This document shows, one piece after another, positions 25,248 through 34,221 of a DNA stretch of 64,000 nt. Position numbers and translations under genes: made by a program. The first letter of the stretch is position 1, and each line of letters starts with the position of its first letter. The notes under the pieces were generated by a model. That model did no database searches and was not told the DNA's origin. It worked only from the letters and a program-made list of their open reading frames with translations. The stretch is from Oscillospiraceae bacterium (lineage in GTDB: Bacteria > Bacillota > Clostridia > Oscillospirales > Oscillospiraceae), in the NCBI GenBank assembly GCA_022846095.1, contig AP025583.1:930001-994000 (forward strand). The letters run 5' to 3'.

Positions 25248-25276
25248 TTGCGTTTGCTGTCTGATTATGGTAAATT
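25248..25276 (+). promoter_or_regulatory. Possible spo0A promoter
   Basis: TTGCGT (25248-25253), 17-bp spacer, TAAATT (25271-25276). Moderate match to a vegetative promoter. Confidence 0.5.
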
Positions 25277-25346
25277 GTAGTTAACCGGTAAACTGCTATG
25301 GCCAGGCACGCAAAACGAGCAGAAGTCTGCTGGAAAGGGAGTCGTC

Positions 25347-26132
25347 ATGGATAAGATAAAGGTATTGGTAGCTGATGCGCACGAGGAGTTCCGCAAGCTA
25401 TTGGTGGATACGCTGTCCGAGGAGCTGGATATGGAGGTCGTGGGGAGCACGGGGGACGGCGAGGAGGCGATCCGGCTGGCCCGCGCGGCCGAACCGGGGG
25501 TTGTGGTGATGGACATCATCCTGAGCAACCTGGACGGGATCGAGGTGCTCTCCTCGCTGGACCGCCTGCCCGCGCCCAAGCCCAGGGTGCTGATCCTCTC
25601 CAGCTTCGCCCAGAGCAACGTGGCGGAGCTGGCGGCCAGCAACGGCGCGGACTATTTTATGATTAAGCCCTGCAAGACCACCACCGTGGTGGAGCGGGTG
25701 CGCCAGCTGGGCACCAAGCTCCAGCCCCTGGGGATTGAGACCCCTGTGAGGAGCGGCGGCAGCCGGGCCATGAGCCTGGAGAGCGAGGTCACCACCATCA
25801 TCCACGAGATCGGCGTGCCCGCCCACATCAAGGGCTACCAGTATCTGCGGGAGGCCATTATCATCGCGGTGGAGGACATGGAGGTCATCAACGCGGTCAC
25901 CAAGATCCTCTACCCGGAGGTGGCCAAGCGCTTCAACACCACGGCTTCCCGGGTGGAGCGGGCCATCCGCCACGCCATCGAGGTGGCGTGGGACCGGGGC
26001 GACCTGGAGACGCTGCAAAAATACTTCGGCTACACCGTCTCCAACGCCAAGGGCAAGCCCACCAACTCCGAGTTTATCGCCATGATCGCAGACCAAGCTC
26101 CAGCTCCAGCGGAAGGAAAAGTAAATTGGTAA
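25347..26132 (+). CDS. spo0A: Sporulation master regulator Spo0A
   Basis: Response regulator that, when phosphorylated, commits the cell to sporulation. 261 residues: receiver domain 1-120 with Asp10, phospho-acceptor Asp56 (VVVMDIILS) and the Lys in YFMIKPC; linker; C-terminal Spo0A DNA-binding domain (about 145-261) with [24 protein letters not shown] and the near-invariant recognition region [20 protein letters not shown]. Its presence is the clearest evidence that the organism belongs to an endospore-forming lineage. A hairpin terminator follows. Confidence 0.98.
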   Translation: MDKIKVLVADAHEEFRKLLVDTLSEELDMEVVGSTGDGEEAIRLARAAEPGVVVMDIILSNLDGIEVLSSLDRLPAPKPRVLILSSFAQSNVAELAASNGADYFMIKPCKTTTVVERVRQLGTKLQPLGIETPVRSGGSRAMSLESEVTTIIHEIGVPAHIKGYQYLREAIIIAVEDMEVINAVTKILYPEVAKRFNTTASRVERAIRHAIEVAWDRGDLETLQKYFGYTVSNAKGKPTNSEFIAMIADQAPAPAEGKVNW

Positions 26133-26135
26133 CGA

Positions 26136-26167
26136 GAGAAGCGCCCGGCGTGTGCCGGGCGTTTCTC
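26136..26167 (+). terminator. Terminator of spo0A
   Basis: GAGAAGCGCCCGGC-GTGT-GCCGGGCGTTTCTC just after the stop, followed by TTG. Confidence 0.8.
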
Positions 26168-26230
26168 TTGTGGAGGGGCGGCGGGACGTGGTAGAATGGG
26201 GTTACTTTTAAAAAAAGCGAGGCGCTTGCG

Positions 26231-27370
26231 ATGGCGAACCTGTTTGACTACCTGCTCTGGCGCGGGGATTTGACGCTGGAACAGGACCCCTTCAACGAGG
26301 TGGACAGCCTGATCCTCTGCGCGCTGTCCTACGTGCGGCTGGACGGCGTCGTGCCCGGCCCCGGCGGCGGGCAGGTGCCCCTGCACCGGGCGGCGGAGGC
26401 CTGGGGCGCCCAAAACGGGCCGCCCCCCGGGCGGGGGCAGGGCTTTGAGGAGAGCTGCGCCCGGCTGCTGCCCGCCCTGGCGGAGACCGCCCGCTTCCGG
26501 GACATGGCTTTGCTGGGCTACGTGGACGAGCTGGACCCGGGGGAGGAGGAGCAGTTCTCCGCCCTCACCGTCCTGACGGGGGACGGGCGGGCCTACGCCG
26601 CCTTCCGGGGCACCGACGACACGCTGGTGGGCTGGAAGGAGGACTTCAACATGTGCTACATGGACAGCGTCCCCTCCCAGCGGGAGGCGGCGCGCTATCT
26701 GGAGCGGTGCGCCGGGCTGGGCCTGCCCCTGCGGGCGGGGGGCCACTCCAAGGGGGGCAACCTGGCGGTGTACGCCGCCGCCTTCTGCCGCCGGGGGGTG
26801 CAGGTGCGGCTGGAGGCGGTCTATAACAACGACGGCCCCGGCTTTAACGGGCGGGTGCTGGAGGGGGAGGACTACCGCCGGGTGCGGGAGCGGATCCACA
26901 CCTTCGTGCCCCAGTCCTCGGTGGTGGGGATGCTGCTGGAGCACGAGGAGAGCTACACGGTGGTGCACAGCGTGGGCCTGGGGCTGCTTCAGCACGACCC
27001 CTTCACCTGGGAGGTGCTGGGGCGCGGCTTCTGCCGCCTGGACGACGTGACCGGGGGCAGCCGCTTCCTGGACCTGACTCTGCGGGAATGGGTGGCGGCC
27101 ATGGGCCGGGAGGAGCGGGAGCGCTTCGTGGACGCGCTGTTCGAGATCCTGGGCGCCGCCGGCGCCGCCGCCCAGTCCGAGATCACCCCGGCCCGGTTCA
27201 GGAGCGCCGCCGGGGTGCTGCGCGGCCTCAAGAACATCGACGAGCCCACCCGGAAGCTGCTGGGGGACGTGCTGGGCTCCCTGTTCCGGGCGGGGCGGAA
27301 GTACGCCCCCGCCGTCTTCGCCCGGCCGGGGGAGGCCGGGGAGGCCCGGCCCCGCCTGCCCGGGGGATAA
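26231..27370 (+). CDS. DUF2974 (Mbeg1-like) alpha/beta-hydrolase-fold protein
   Basis: A 379-residue protein of the lipase-like DUF2974 family common in gut Firmicutes. Recognisable segments: the start LFDYLLWRGDLTLEQDPFNEVDSLIL, FRGTDDTLVGWKEDFNMCY, the nucleophile elbow GGHSKGGNLAVYAA (Ser about residue 173) and YNNDGPGF. A histidine for the triad may be in EESYTVVHSVG, less certain. No signal peptide. Activity is not established for the family. It is followed by a dispersed palindrome and the truncated MoCF gene. Confidence 0.85.
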   Translation: MANLFDYLLWRGDLTLEQDPFNEVDSLILCALSYVRLDGVVPGPGGGQVPLHRAAEAWGAQNGPPPGRGQGFEESCARLLPALAETARFRDMALLGYVDELDPGEEEQFSALTVLTGDGRAYAAFRGTDDTLVGWKEDFNMCYMDSVPSQREAARYLERCAGLGLPLRAGGHSKGGNLAVYAAAFCRRGVQVRLEAVYNNDGPGFNGRVLEGEDYRRVRERIHTFVPQSSVVGMLLEHEESYTVVHSVGLGLLQHDPFTWEVLGRGFCRLDDVTGGSRFLDLTLREWVAAMGREERERFVDALFEILGAAGAAAQSEITPARFRSAAGVLRGLKNIDEPTRKLLGDVLGSLFRAGRKYAPAVFARPGEAGEARPRLPGG

Positions 27371-27387
27371 AGCGGACGGTGGCGGAC

Positions 27388-27407
27388 GGGCGATTCGTGA
27401 ATCGCCC
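27388..27407. repeat. Dispersed palindrome (GGGCGATTC/GAATCGCCC module) at a gene truncation
   Basis: GGGCGATTCGTGAATCGCCC, the same module as at 2992 and 13546. The adjacent downstream sequence leads straight into a MoCF-like coding frame that lacks its beginning. Confidence 0.75.
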
Positions 27408-27940
27408 CTACCAAATTTCGTTTATCCGGTTTTTCCAAAGACAAGGAGCCGTCCCGTATCCGCGGCAGCGTCAAGGACACCAATTCCCCCCTGATTCAGC
27501 AGGTCTTTGAGGACCGGGGCTATACCGCCCGGGTGGGGGACGCCGTGGAGGACAGCGTCAACGCCACCGCCGCCCGCCTGATGGAGGCGGTGGGGGAGGG
27601 GTACGGCGTGGTGATCACCACGGGCGGCACCGGGGCGGAGGGCAAGGACTGCGCCGTGGAGGCGGTGCAGCTGGCCGATCCCACCGCGGCCACCCCCTGG
27701 ATTATGAAGTTTCAAAAGGGCGCCGGCCGCCACCTCAAGGAGGGCGTCCGGGTGGCCGTGGGCAGGGTGGAGGGGGCGTGGCTCATCGCGCTGCCCGGCC
27801 CCAACGACGAGGTCCGCACGGCCCTGGAGGTGCTGCCCGCCCTGCTGGAGGGCGGCTGGGACAAGGCCTGCGTGGCGGACGCCCTCGCCGCCCGCCTGCG
27901 GGCCGTCGTGCAGGAGAAGAGCGGTCTGCACCACAGCTGA
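27401..27940 (+). pseudogene. 5'-truncated MoCF/MogA-like domain gene
   Basis: From about 27440 the frame reads PSRIRGSVKDTNSPLIQQVFEDRGYTARVGD... then GYGVVITTGGTGAEGKDCAVEAV and IALPGPNDEVRTALEVL, the middle and C-terminal parts of a molybdopterin-binding (MoCF, MogA/CinA-N-like) domain with its GGTG substrate loop. The frame is closed by a TGA at 27398-27400 inside the palindrome, and the first strand of the fold and a start codon with a ribosome site are missing; the GTG at 27533 has none. So it is most simply a gene whose 5' end was replaced by the repeat. An undetected sequencing or assembly error is the alternative. Confidence 0.7.
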
Positions 27941-28003
27941 TTCATCGCGGATGAATCAGGTGCAGGATTATATATTATATATGATTTTAGAAAGGACAGC
28001 GCT

Positions 28004-28999
28004 ATGTTTACTTATCCCAAACAGATTCAACTGGCCGACATCACCGTGCGCGACGGCTTTCAGCATGAGGAGCACACCATCCCCACCGACGCCAAGCTGT
28101 GGTGTCTGGAGCAGCTCATTCTGTCCGGCTTCAAGCGGCTGGAGGTGACCAACCTGGGCAACCCCAAGGGGATGCCCCAGTTTGCCGACGCGGACGAGCT
28201 CTTCCGCAAGCTGTACAAGAGCAAAAAGGTGAAGGACCTGCTGCCCGGGGTGGAGCTGACCGCGGTCACCATCCGGGAGAAGGCGGTGGACCGGGCCATC
28301 GCGCTCAAGCAGGAGGGCTGTGGCCCCACCCGCATTTTGCAGATGGTGTCCACCTCCGCCTCCCACATGGTGAAAAACTCCGGCCTGGACCACGCGGCCT
28401 ACTGGAAGATGACCGAGCAGAGCATCCAGAAGGCCCACGACGCGGGGCTGAAGTTCAACGGCACCATCTCCACCATCTGGGGCTGCCCCATCGAGGGCCC
28501 CACCGACATGAACAAGGCCATCGAGTTCACTAAGCGCTACCTGGAGCTGGGCGCGGACGACATCGAGCACGCCGACCACGACGGCTCCGCCCCCCCGGAC
28601 AAGGTCTATGAGTACTTCAGCCGCCTGCTGGACGCCATCCCCGACCCCCGGCTGCACATCGCCCACTTCCACACCACCCGGGGCTGGGGTATGGCCAACG
28701 TGCTGGCCGCCATGCAGGCGGGCATCGTGAACTTTGAGAGCTCCATGGGCGGCCTGGGCGGCCAGCCCGCCAACTTCCTGGACGGGGTGCCCGTGGCGGG
28801 CACCGGGGACTACTACTACAAGAACCCCAACCTGGCAGGCCTGGTGTCCACCGAGGATCTGGCGGTCATGCTGGACGAGATGGGGGTGGAGACCGGCCTG
28901 GACGTGGACCGCGTGCTGAAAACCGGCCTGACCCTGGAGAAGATTGTGGGCCGCCGCCTGCGCAGCGAGACCATCTACAGCGGCAGGCTGCCCAAGTAA
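28004..28999 (+). CDS. HMG-CoA lyase-like / HMGL-family carbon-carbon lyase
   Basis: A 331-residue TIM-barrel protein of the HMGL family (HMG-CoA lyase, isopropylmalate and homocitrate synthase relatives). Arg16-Asp17 in ITVRDGFQ and the HFHTTRG metal histidines (about residues 220-222) match HMG-CoA lyase. The active-site loop, GLGGC in true HMG-CoA lyases, reads GLGGQPANFLDGV here, so the catalytic cysteine is replaced and an extra segment follows. The reaction may therefore differ (another 3-hydroxyacyl-CoA cleavage or condensation). First gene of the decarboxylase operon; the ribosome site is GAAAGGA. Confidence 0.82.
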   Translation: MFTYPKQIQLADITVRDGFQHEEHTIPTDAKLWCLEQLILSGFKRLEVTNLGNPKGMPQFADADELFRKLYKSKKVKDLLPGVELTAVTIREKAVDRAIALKQEGCGPTRILQMVSTSASHMVKNSGLDHAAYWKMTEQSIQKAHDAGLKFNGTISTIWGCPIEGPTDMNKAIEFTKRYLELGADDIEHADHDGSAPPDKVYEYFSRLLDAIPDPRLHIAHFHTTRGWGMANVLAAMQAGIVNFESSMGGLGGQPANFLDGVPVAGTGDYYYKNPNLAGLVSTEDLAVMLDEMGVETGLDVDRVLKTGLTLEKIVGRRLRSETIYSGRLPK

Positions 29000-29011
29000 G
29001 GAGGGCTGGAG

Positions 29012-29788
29012 ATGGCCTACGAGACGATTCTGGTGGAGCACGGCCGGGTGGCCCGGCTCACCCTCAACCGCCCGGAGAAGCGCAACGCCCTGAGCCGCGC
29101 CATGCTGGAGGAGCTGGAGCGGGCGCTGGGGGAGCTGGAGCGGGACCCGGCGGTGGTGGCCGTCCTGCTCTCCGGCCGGGGCAGGGGCTTCTGCGCCGGG
29201 GCGGACCTGGGGGACGTGATGGAACCGCGGTCCGTTCTGGAAAGCCGCGCGGCCAAGGAGGGGGTCATGCGGGTGCTGGACGCCATGGGCGGCATGGAAA
29301 CCGTGATCGTCGCCCAGGTCCACGGCTTCGCGCTGGCCGGCGGCTTCGGCCTGGCCGCCGCCGCGGATCTGACGGTGATCGCCGACGACTGCCGGCTGGC
29401 CATGCCGGAAATCAGGCGGGGGCTGGCGCCCATGAACATCATGAAGCCCCTCTCCCGCTGTATGCCCCGGAAAAAGCTGCTGGAGCTGATGCTCACGGGG
29501 CAGGCGATTTCCCCGGCCCAGGCGCTGGAGTGGGGGATTGCCAACCGGGTGGTGCCGGCGCAGGCGCTGGAGGCCGAGGCGCTGGCTCTGGCCCAGTCGG
29601 TCTGCGCCCACAGCGGCGCGGCGGTGCGCCTGTGCAAGAGCGCGTTTACCCACATGCAGAACATGGATTCCGCCACCGCCTACCGCTACCTCACCGACAT
29701 GCTGACCCTGAACAGCATGACGCAGGACGCGGGGGAGGGGGTGCGGGCGTTCCTGGAAAAGCGGGAGCCCCACTGGACGGACCGGTGA
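29012..29788 (+). CDS. Enoyl-CoA hydratase/isomerase (crotonase family)
   Basis: A 258-residue crotonase: RPEKRNALSRAM, the oxyanion segment GRGFCAGADLGDV (about residues 60-72) and HGFALAGGFGLAAAADLTVI followed by MPEIRRGLAP, with a Glu where hydratases have one catalytic acid. It probably adds water to, or removes it from, an enoyl-CoA that the carboxylase/decarboxylase handles. 12 bp after the HMGL-like gene and 13 bp before the carboxyltransferase gene, hence one operon. Confidence 0.9.
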   Translation: MAYETILVEHGRVARLTLNRPEKRNALSRAMLEELERALGELERDPAVVAVLLSGRGRGFCAGADLGDVMEPRSVLESRAAKEGVMRVLDAMGGMETVIVAQVHGFALAGGFGLAAAADLTVIADDCRLAMPEIRRGLAPMNIMKPLSRCMPRKKLLELMLTGQAISPAQALEWGIANRVVPAQALEAEALALAQSVCAHSGAAVRLCKSAFTHMQNMDSATAYRYLTDMLTLNSMTQDAGEGVRAFLEKREPHWTDR

Positions 29789-29801
29789 GGAGGAAAAGGA
29801 A

Positions 29802-31343
29802 ATGGACAAGCTGGAAGAGCTCAGGCAAATCAAGCGGGAGATCGCCATGGCGGGCGGGGAAAAGCGGATCGCCGCCCAGCACGCCAAGGGCAAGCTGACC
29901 GCCCGCGAGCGGGTCGCCCTGCTGTTCGACGAGGGCAGCTTTGTGGAGACCGACGTATTCGTCTCCCACCGCTGCACCAACTTCGGCATGGAGAAAAGCA
30001 AGGCCCCGGGAGACGGGGTGGTCACGGGCTACGGCCAGGTGGACGGGCGGCTGGTATTCGCCTTCGCCCAGGACTTCACGGTGCTGGGCGGCTCCCTGGG
30101 GGAGTACCAGGAGGAGAAGATCGTCCGGGTGCAGCAGATGGCCCGGAAGATGGGGGCCCCCATCGTGGGCCTGATGGACTCGGGCGGCGCCCGCATCCAG
30201 GAGGGGGTCAACGGGCTCATCGGCCTGGGGAAAATGTTCTATAACAACACCCTTTCCTCCGGGGTGATCCCCCAGTGCTCGGTGATCATGGGCCCCTGCG
30301 CCGGCGGCGCGGTCTACTCCCCGGCCATCACCGACTTCATCTTTATGGTGGAGCGCACCAGCCAGATGTTTATCACCGGGCCGGAGGTCATCAAGACGGT
30401 CACCGGCGAGACGGTGAGCGCCGAGGCGCTGGGCGGCGCGCAGACCCACAACAGCGTCAGCGGCGTGGCCCACTTCATCGCCCGCGACGACGCCGAGGCC
30501 CTTCAGCAGGTGCGGCTGCTGCTGGGCTACCTGCCCTCCAACAACAGGGAGCGCCCGCCCGAGCGCAGCATGGGGGACGACCCCAACCGGCGCTTGCCCG
30601 AGCTTAACGCCATTGTGCCCACCAACCCCAACAGGGCCTACGACATGTACGACGTGGTGCGCCTGCTGGCCGACTGCGGGGAGCTCTACGACGTGATGCC
30701 CCACTTCGCCCGCAACATCATCACCTGCTTCGTCCGCATGGACGGCCGGACGGTGGGGGTGGTGGCCAGCCAGCCCAAGTACAACGCCGGGTGCATCGAC
30801 ATCGACGCCTCCGACAAGGCGGCCCGCTTCATCCGCACCTGCGACGCCTTTAATATCCCCCTGCTCACCCTGGTGGACGTGCCGGGCTTCCTGCCGGGCG
30901 CCGGCCAGGAGTACGGCGGCATCATCCGCCACGGGGCCAAGCTGCTCTACGCCTACTGCGAGGCCACCGTGCCCAAGGTGACCATGGTGCTGCGCAAGGC
31001 CTACGGCGGCGCGTTCATCGGCATGTGCTGCAAGGAGCTGGGGGCCGACCTGGTGCTGGCCTGGCCGGACGCGGAGATCGCCGTTATGGGCGCGGAGGGC
31101 GCGGCCAACATCGTATTCAAGCACGAGATCCAGGGGGCCGCGGACCCCGCCGCCAAGCGCCGGGAGAAGATCGAGGCGTACGAGCGCATGTTCAACAACC
31201 CCTACCGGGCGGCCGAGCGGGGGTACGTGGACGACGTGATCGAGCCCGCCTCCTCCCGCCAGGTCATCCTGAGCGCGCTGGACATGTTGGAGAGCAAGCG
31301 GGAGTCGCTGCCCGACAAAAAACACGGAAATATTCCGCTGTAG
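29802..31343 (+). CDS. Biotin-dependent acyl-CoA decarboxylase/carboxylase, carboxyltransferase (alpha) subunit
   Basis: A 513-residue carboxyltransferase of the MmdA/PccB family, transferring CO2 between an acyl-CoA and biotin. N-half: QHAKGKLTARERVALLFDEGSF, GASLG-like VLGGSLGEYQ, MDSGGARIQEGV; C-half: TLVDVPGFLPGAGQEYGGIIRHGAKLLYAY and KAYGGAFIGMCCKELGAD, ending in the RRxKIEAYERMFNNPYRAAERGYVDDVI tail. Length fits methylmalonyl-CoA decarboxylase alpha better than the longer glutaconyl-CoA enzyme. Genes for delta, biotin carrier and the membrane beta subunit follow in the order known from methylmalonyl-CoA decarboxylase clusters. The neighbours leave 3-methylglutaconyl-CoA as another candidate substrate. 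Confidence 0.93.
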   Translation: MDKLEELRQIKREIAMAGGEKRIAAQHAKGKLTARERVALLFDEGSFVETDVFVSHRCTNFGMEKSKAPGDGVVTGYGQVDGRLVFAFAQDFTVLGGSLGEYQEEKIVRVQQMARKMGAPIVGLMDSGGARIQEGVNGLIGLGKMFYNNTLSSGVIPQCSVIMGPCAGGAVYSPAITDFIFMVERTSQMFITGPEVIKTVTGETVSAEALGGAQTHNSVSGVAHFIARDDAEALQQVRLLLGYLPSNNRERPPERSMGDDPNRRLPELNAIVPTNPNRAYDMYDVVRLLADCGELYDVMPHFARNIITCFVRMDGRTVGVVASQPKYNAGCIDIDASDKAARFIRTCDAFNIPLLTLVDVPGFLPGAGQEYGGIIRHGAKLLYAYCEATVPKVTMVLRKAYGGAFIGMCCKELGADLVLAWPDAEIAVMGAEGAANIVFKHEIQGAADPAAKRREKIEAYERMFNNPYRAAERGYVDDVIEPASSRQVILSALDMLESKRESLPDKKHGNIPL

Positions 31344-31354
31344 GGGGGAGAAGT

Positions 31355-31738
31355 ATGCCGGAGAGCCTGATGGAGCGCTTTGCCAATCCCGACTTCTTCG
31401 CCGGGCTCCCCCTGGGGGAGAAGCTGGCGGGGGCCGGGGTCACCACCCTCATGGGCATGGGCACCACCTTTGTGGTCCTGCTGCTGCTGTGGGCCTGTAT
31501 CGTGGTCATGTCCAAGGCGGTGGCCCGGTTCAGCCGCCCGGGGGCGGCCCCCGCGCCCGCCCCGGCGGCAATACCGGACGCGCCCGCCGCGGAGGACGGG
31601 GCGCTGCTGGCCGCCGTGGCCATGGCGGCCATAGCCGCCTGCGAGGGAGCCGACAGGCCCCTGGTTGTCCGCCGGATACGGCGGATCGCGGGGCCGGACA
31701 ACGCCTGGAGCGGCGCGGGCCGCCTGGAACACAAATAG
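31355..31738 (+). CDS. OadG-like (gamma/delta) small membrane subunit of the Na+ decarboxylase
   Basis: A 127-residue protein: N-terminal amphipathic part, one transmembrane helix (about residues 28-52, VTTLMGMGTTFVVLLLLWACIVV), an Ala/Pro-rich linker and a C-terminal helix with EDGALLAAVAMAAIAA. This is the layout of OadG/MmdD, which holds the alpha subunit to the membrane complex. ATG 31355 has a GGGGGGAG site. Sequence conservation in this family is low, so the call rests on layout and position. Confidence 0.85.
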   Translation: MPESLMERFANPDFFAGLPLGEKLAGAGVTTLMGMGTTFVVLLLLWACIVVMSKAVARFSRPGAAPAPAPAAIPDAPAAEDGALLAAVAMAAIAACEGADRPLVVRRIRRIAGPDNAWSGAGRLEHK

Positions 31739-31749
31739 GGGGAAAGAGC

Positions 31750-32136
31750 ATGAAAAAATACAAGGTTACCATAAACGGCACGGCCTACGAGGTGGAGGTG
31801 GAGGAGGCGGGGGCCGGAGCGCCGCCCGCGCCTGTGTCCGCCGCCGCACCCGCCGCCGCGCCTGTCTCCGCGCCCGCGGCGCCCATGCCCGCTGCGCCTG
31901 CCGCCGCGCCCGCCCCCGCCGGGGGGCGGACCGTCAACGCGCCCATGCCCGGCACCATCCTGGCGGTGCCCGCCGCGCCGGGGCAGCAGGTCAAGGCGGG
32001 GGACGTGCTGCTGGTGCTGGAGGCCATGAAGATGGAAAACGAGATCCTCGCCCCTGCGGACGGCGCCGTGGCGTCCGTCGCGGTGGCAAAGGGGGCCTCG
32101 GTCAACACGGGGGATCTGCTGGTAACCCTGGCGTAA
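31750..32136 (+). CDS. Biotin carboxyl carrier subunit (gamma)
   Basis: A 128-residue carrier: N-terminal beta segment ([16 protein letters not shown]), a roughly 40-residue Ala/Pro linker, and a C-terminal biotinyl domain with the biotin lysine in EAMKMENEI. The flexible linker lets biotin move between the carboxyltransferase and the membrane decarboxylase site. ATG 31750; 11 bp after the previous stop. Confidence 0.95.
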   Translation: MKKYKVTINGTAYEVEVEEAGAGAPPAPVSAAAPAAAPVSAPAAPMPAAPAAAPAPAGGRTVNAPMPGTILAVPAAPGQQVKAGDVLLVLEAMKMENEILAPADGAVASVAVAKGASVNTGDLLVTLA

Positions 32137-32149
32137 GGGGGGCGGTAGC

Positions 32150-33298
32150 GTGATACTGGAGACCATTCAGAACTTCGTCGGGGACATGGGCCTGCTCAAT
32201 CTGGACGTCAGAAGCGCCATCATGATCGTGGTGGCCCTGGTGTTCCTCTACCTGGCCATCGGCAAGGGCTTCGAGCCCCTGCTGCTGGTGCCCATCGCCT
32301 TCGGCATGCTCCTGTCCAACCTGCCCATGACCGGGATTTTCCTGGACCACGCGGTGATTACCAGCTCGGATCAGCTCTCGGACGCGGGGCTGCTGACCAT
32401 CTTTTACTACCTCAAGCCGGTGCTGCCCTCCCTGATCTTCCTGGGGGTGGGGGCCATGACCGACTTCGGGCCCCTCATCGCCAACCCCAAGTCCCTGCTG
32501 CTGGGCGCGGCGGCCCAGCTGGGCATCTTCTTCGCCTTCTTCGGGGCCATCCTGCTGGGCTTCAACGCCCAGGAGGCCTCCTCCATCGGCATCATCGGCG
32601 GCGCGGACGGCCCCACGGCCCTCTACCTGACCCAGCGCCTGGCCCCCGCCCTGCTGGGCGCGGTGGCGGTGGCCGCCTACTCCTACATGGCGCTGGTGCC
32701 GGTGATCCAGCCGCCCATTATGAAGCTGCTGACCACCAAGAAGGAGCGCTGCATCCAGATGGAGCAGCTGCGCCAGGTCAGCCAGGCCGAAAAGATCCTC
32801 TTCCCCATCATCGTCACCGTGGTGGTGGTGCTGCTGCTGCCCGCGGCGGCCCCGCTGATCGGTATGCTGATGCTGGGCAACCTCTTCCGGGAGACGGGGC
32901 GCACCATGCGCCTTTCAGAGACCGTCTCCAACGCCCTGATCAACATCGTCACCATCATGCTGGGCCTGGCCGTGGGGGCCTCGGCCCAGGGCCCCACCTT
33001 CCTGGTGTGGGACACGGTCAAGGTGGTTATCCTGGGCGTGTGCGCCTTCTCGGTGGGCACCGCCGGGGGCGTGCTCTTCGCCAAGCTGATGAACGTGCTG
33101 ACGGGCGGGAAGATTAACCCGCTCATCGGGTCGGCGGGCGTGTCCGCCGTGCCTATGGCGGCCCGCGTGTCCCAGAAGGTGGGGCAGGCGGAGAACCCCT
33201 CCAATTTCCTGCTGATGCACGCCATGGGCCCCAACGTGGCCGGGGTCATCGGCTCGGCGGTGGCCGCCGCCGTCATGCTGTCCATGTTCGGCGGCTAA
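32150..33298 (+). CDS. Na+-pumping decarboxylase beta subunit (OadB/MmdB/GcdB family)
   Basis: A 382-residue integral membrane protein with about nine or ten helices that decarboxylates carboxybiotin and exports Na+. Family hallmarks: [33 protein letters not shown] (functional Asp) and [12 protein letters not shown]. The protein starts at GTG 32150 behind AAGGGGGG. Last gene of the operon; a strong terminator follows at 33371. With Rnf and NhaC in the same window it fits an anaerobe using Na+ gradients. Confidence 0.95.
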   Translation: MILETIQNFVGDMGLLNLDVRSAIMIVVALVFLYLAIGKGFEPLLLVPIAFGMLLSNLPMTGIFLDHAVITSSDQLSDAGLLTIFYYLKPVLPSLIFLGVGAMTDFGPLIANPKSLLLGAAAQLGIFFAFFGAILLGFNAQEASSIGIIGGADGPTALYLTQRLAPALLGAVAVAAYSYMALVPVIQPPIMKLLTTKKERCIQMEQLRQVSQAEKILFPIIVTVVVVLLLPAAAPLIGMLMLGNLFRETGRTMRLSETVSNALINIVTIMLGLAVGASAQGPTFLVWDTVKVVILGVCAFSVGTAGGVLFAKLMNVLTGGKINPLIGSAGVSAVPMAARVSQKVGQAENPSNFLLMHAMGPNVAGVIGSAVAAAVMLSMFGG

Positions 33299-33370
33299 AG
33301 ACGCGATCACACCCCTGGAAAATCCCCTTCAACTGACCAAATGCGTTCAATCAGGGGGTGACGAAATACG

Positions 33371-33405
33371 AAAATACCCGCGGGGGGCGCCCCGCGGGTA
33401 TTTTT
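33371..33405. terminator. Bidirectional terminator after the decarboxylase operon
   Basis: AAAATACCCGCGGGG / CCCCGCGGGTATTTTT around a GGCG loop, between converging genes. Confidence 0.9.
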
Positions 33406-33409
33406 CCGC

Positions 33410-34210
33410 CTATTGCACCCGCCGCTGGATCTCCGTGACGTACTCCGCCTCGTGCCCGGTGTCGTGGGCGTCGATGCGGTAGAGCTCCAGGGGCGGCCCG
33501 GCGGGGGAGAGCCCCAGATCGCGTATGTCCGCGTCCAGGGCGCGGCAGGCCCCCTCAAAGCCCGCGTAGGCCCCCCGGTAGAAGCGCCGGGCGTACCGCC
33601 CGGCGGGCAGCGCGCCGTTGCCGGGCACGTCCGCCCCGGTGAGGAAAAAGACGCAGGCGTAGTGGTTGTACACCCCCCGCTCCAGGCTCCGTTCATCCAG
33701 CACGGCCCCCATGCACGCCCTGCCCAGAATCCGGATACAGTCCTGGTGCGCCTTCTCCAGCTTTTTGAGGAGGAAATCGATCTCCTTTTCCAGGATAATG
33801 TCCTCCCGCAGGTAGATAAAGGGCCGCTCCGGCTCCTCCAGCACCTCGGACCGCCCGCAGGGCACGGCCCGGTAGCGCTCCAGCCGTTCGCGGCGGTCCC
33901 CGGCCTCTCGCCGCAGCGCCTCCAGCTCCGCCATGCGGCGGGTGAGCAGCGCCTCCTCCTCATCCACCAGCGCTAGGGAGCCCTCCACGCTGCGCGCGCA
34001 GAGGAAGGCCCGTATGCGCTCCACCGGCATGTCCAGCTCCCGCAGGCTGCGGATGACGTTGAGGGTGCAGATGTCCTGGATGCCGTACATGCGGTAGCGG
34101 TTCTCCCCCCGGACGGGGTGGAGCAGCCCCTTTTCCTCGTAGTAGCGCAGGGTGTCCGGGCACAGGCCGAAGAGCGAGGCGATCTCGCTGATATTATAGT
34201 ACTCTTTCAT
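33410..34210 (-). CDS. MerR-family regulator with GyrI-like effector domain
   Basis: A 266-residue regulator. N-terminal MerR winged helix (residues 1-70: YYNISEIASLFGLCPDTLRYYEEKGLL, RYRMYGIQDI), a coiled-coil dimer helix (about 85-125) and a C-terminal ~140-residue ligand domain of the GyrI/BmrR kind. This form senses amphipathic or cationic drugs in characterised members. ATG 34210 has AGGGGGA. It is divergent from a MATE exporter whose promoter has the 19-bp MerR spacing, so it very likely activates that exporter. Confidence 0.9.
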   Translation of the reverse strand: MKEYYNISEIASLFGLCPDTLRYYEEKGLLHPVRGENRYRMYGIQDICTLNVIRSLRELDMPVERIRAFLCARSVEGSLALVDEEEALLTRRMAELEALRREAGDRRERLERYRAVPCGRSEVLEEPERPFIYLREDIILEKEIDFLLKKLEKAHQDCIRILGRACMGAVLDERSLERGVYNHYACVFFLTGADVPGNGALPAGRYARRFYRGAYAGFEGACRALDADIRDLGLSPAGPPLELYRIDAHDTGHEAEYVTEIQRRVQ

Positions 34211-34221
34211 GGCGATCCCCC

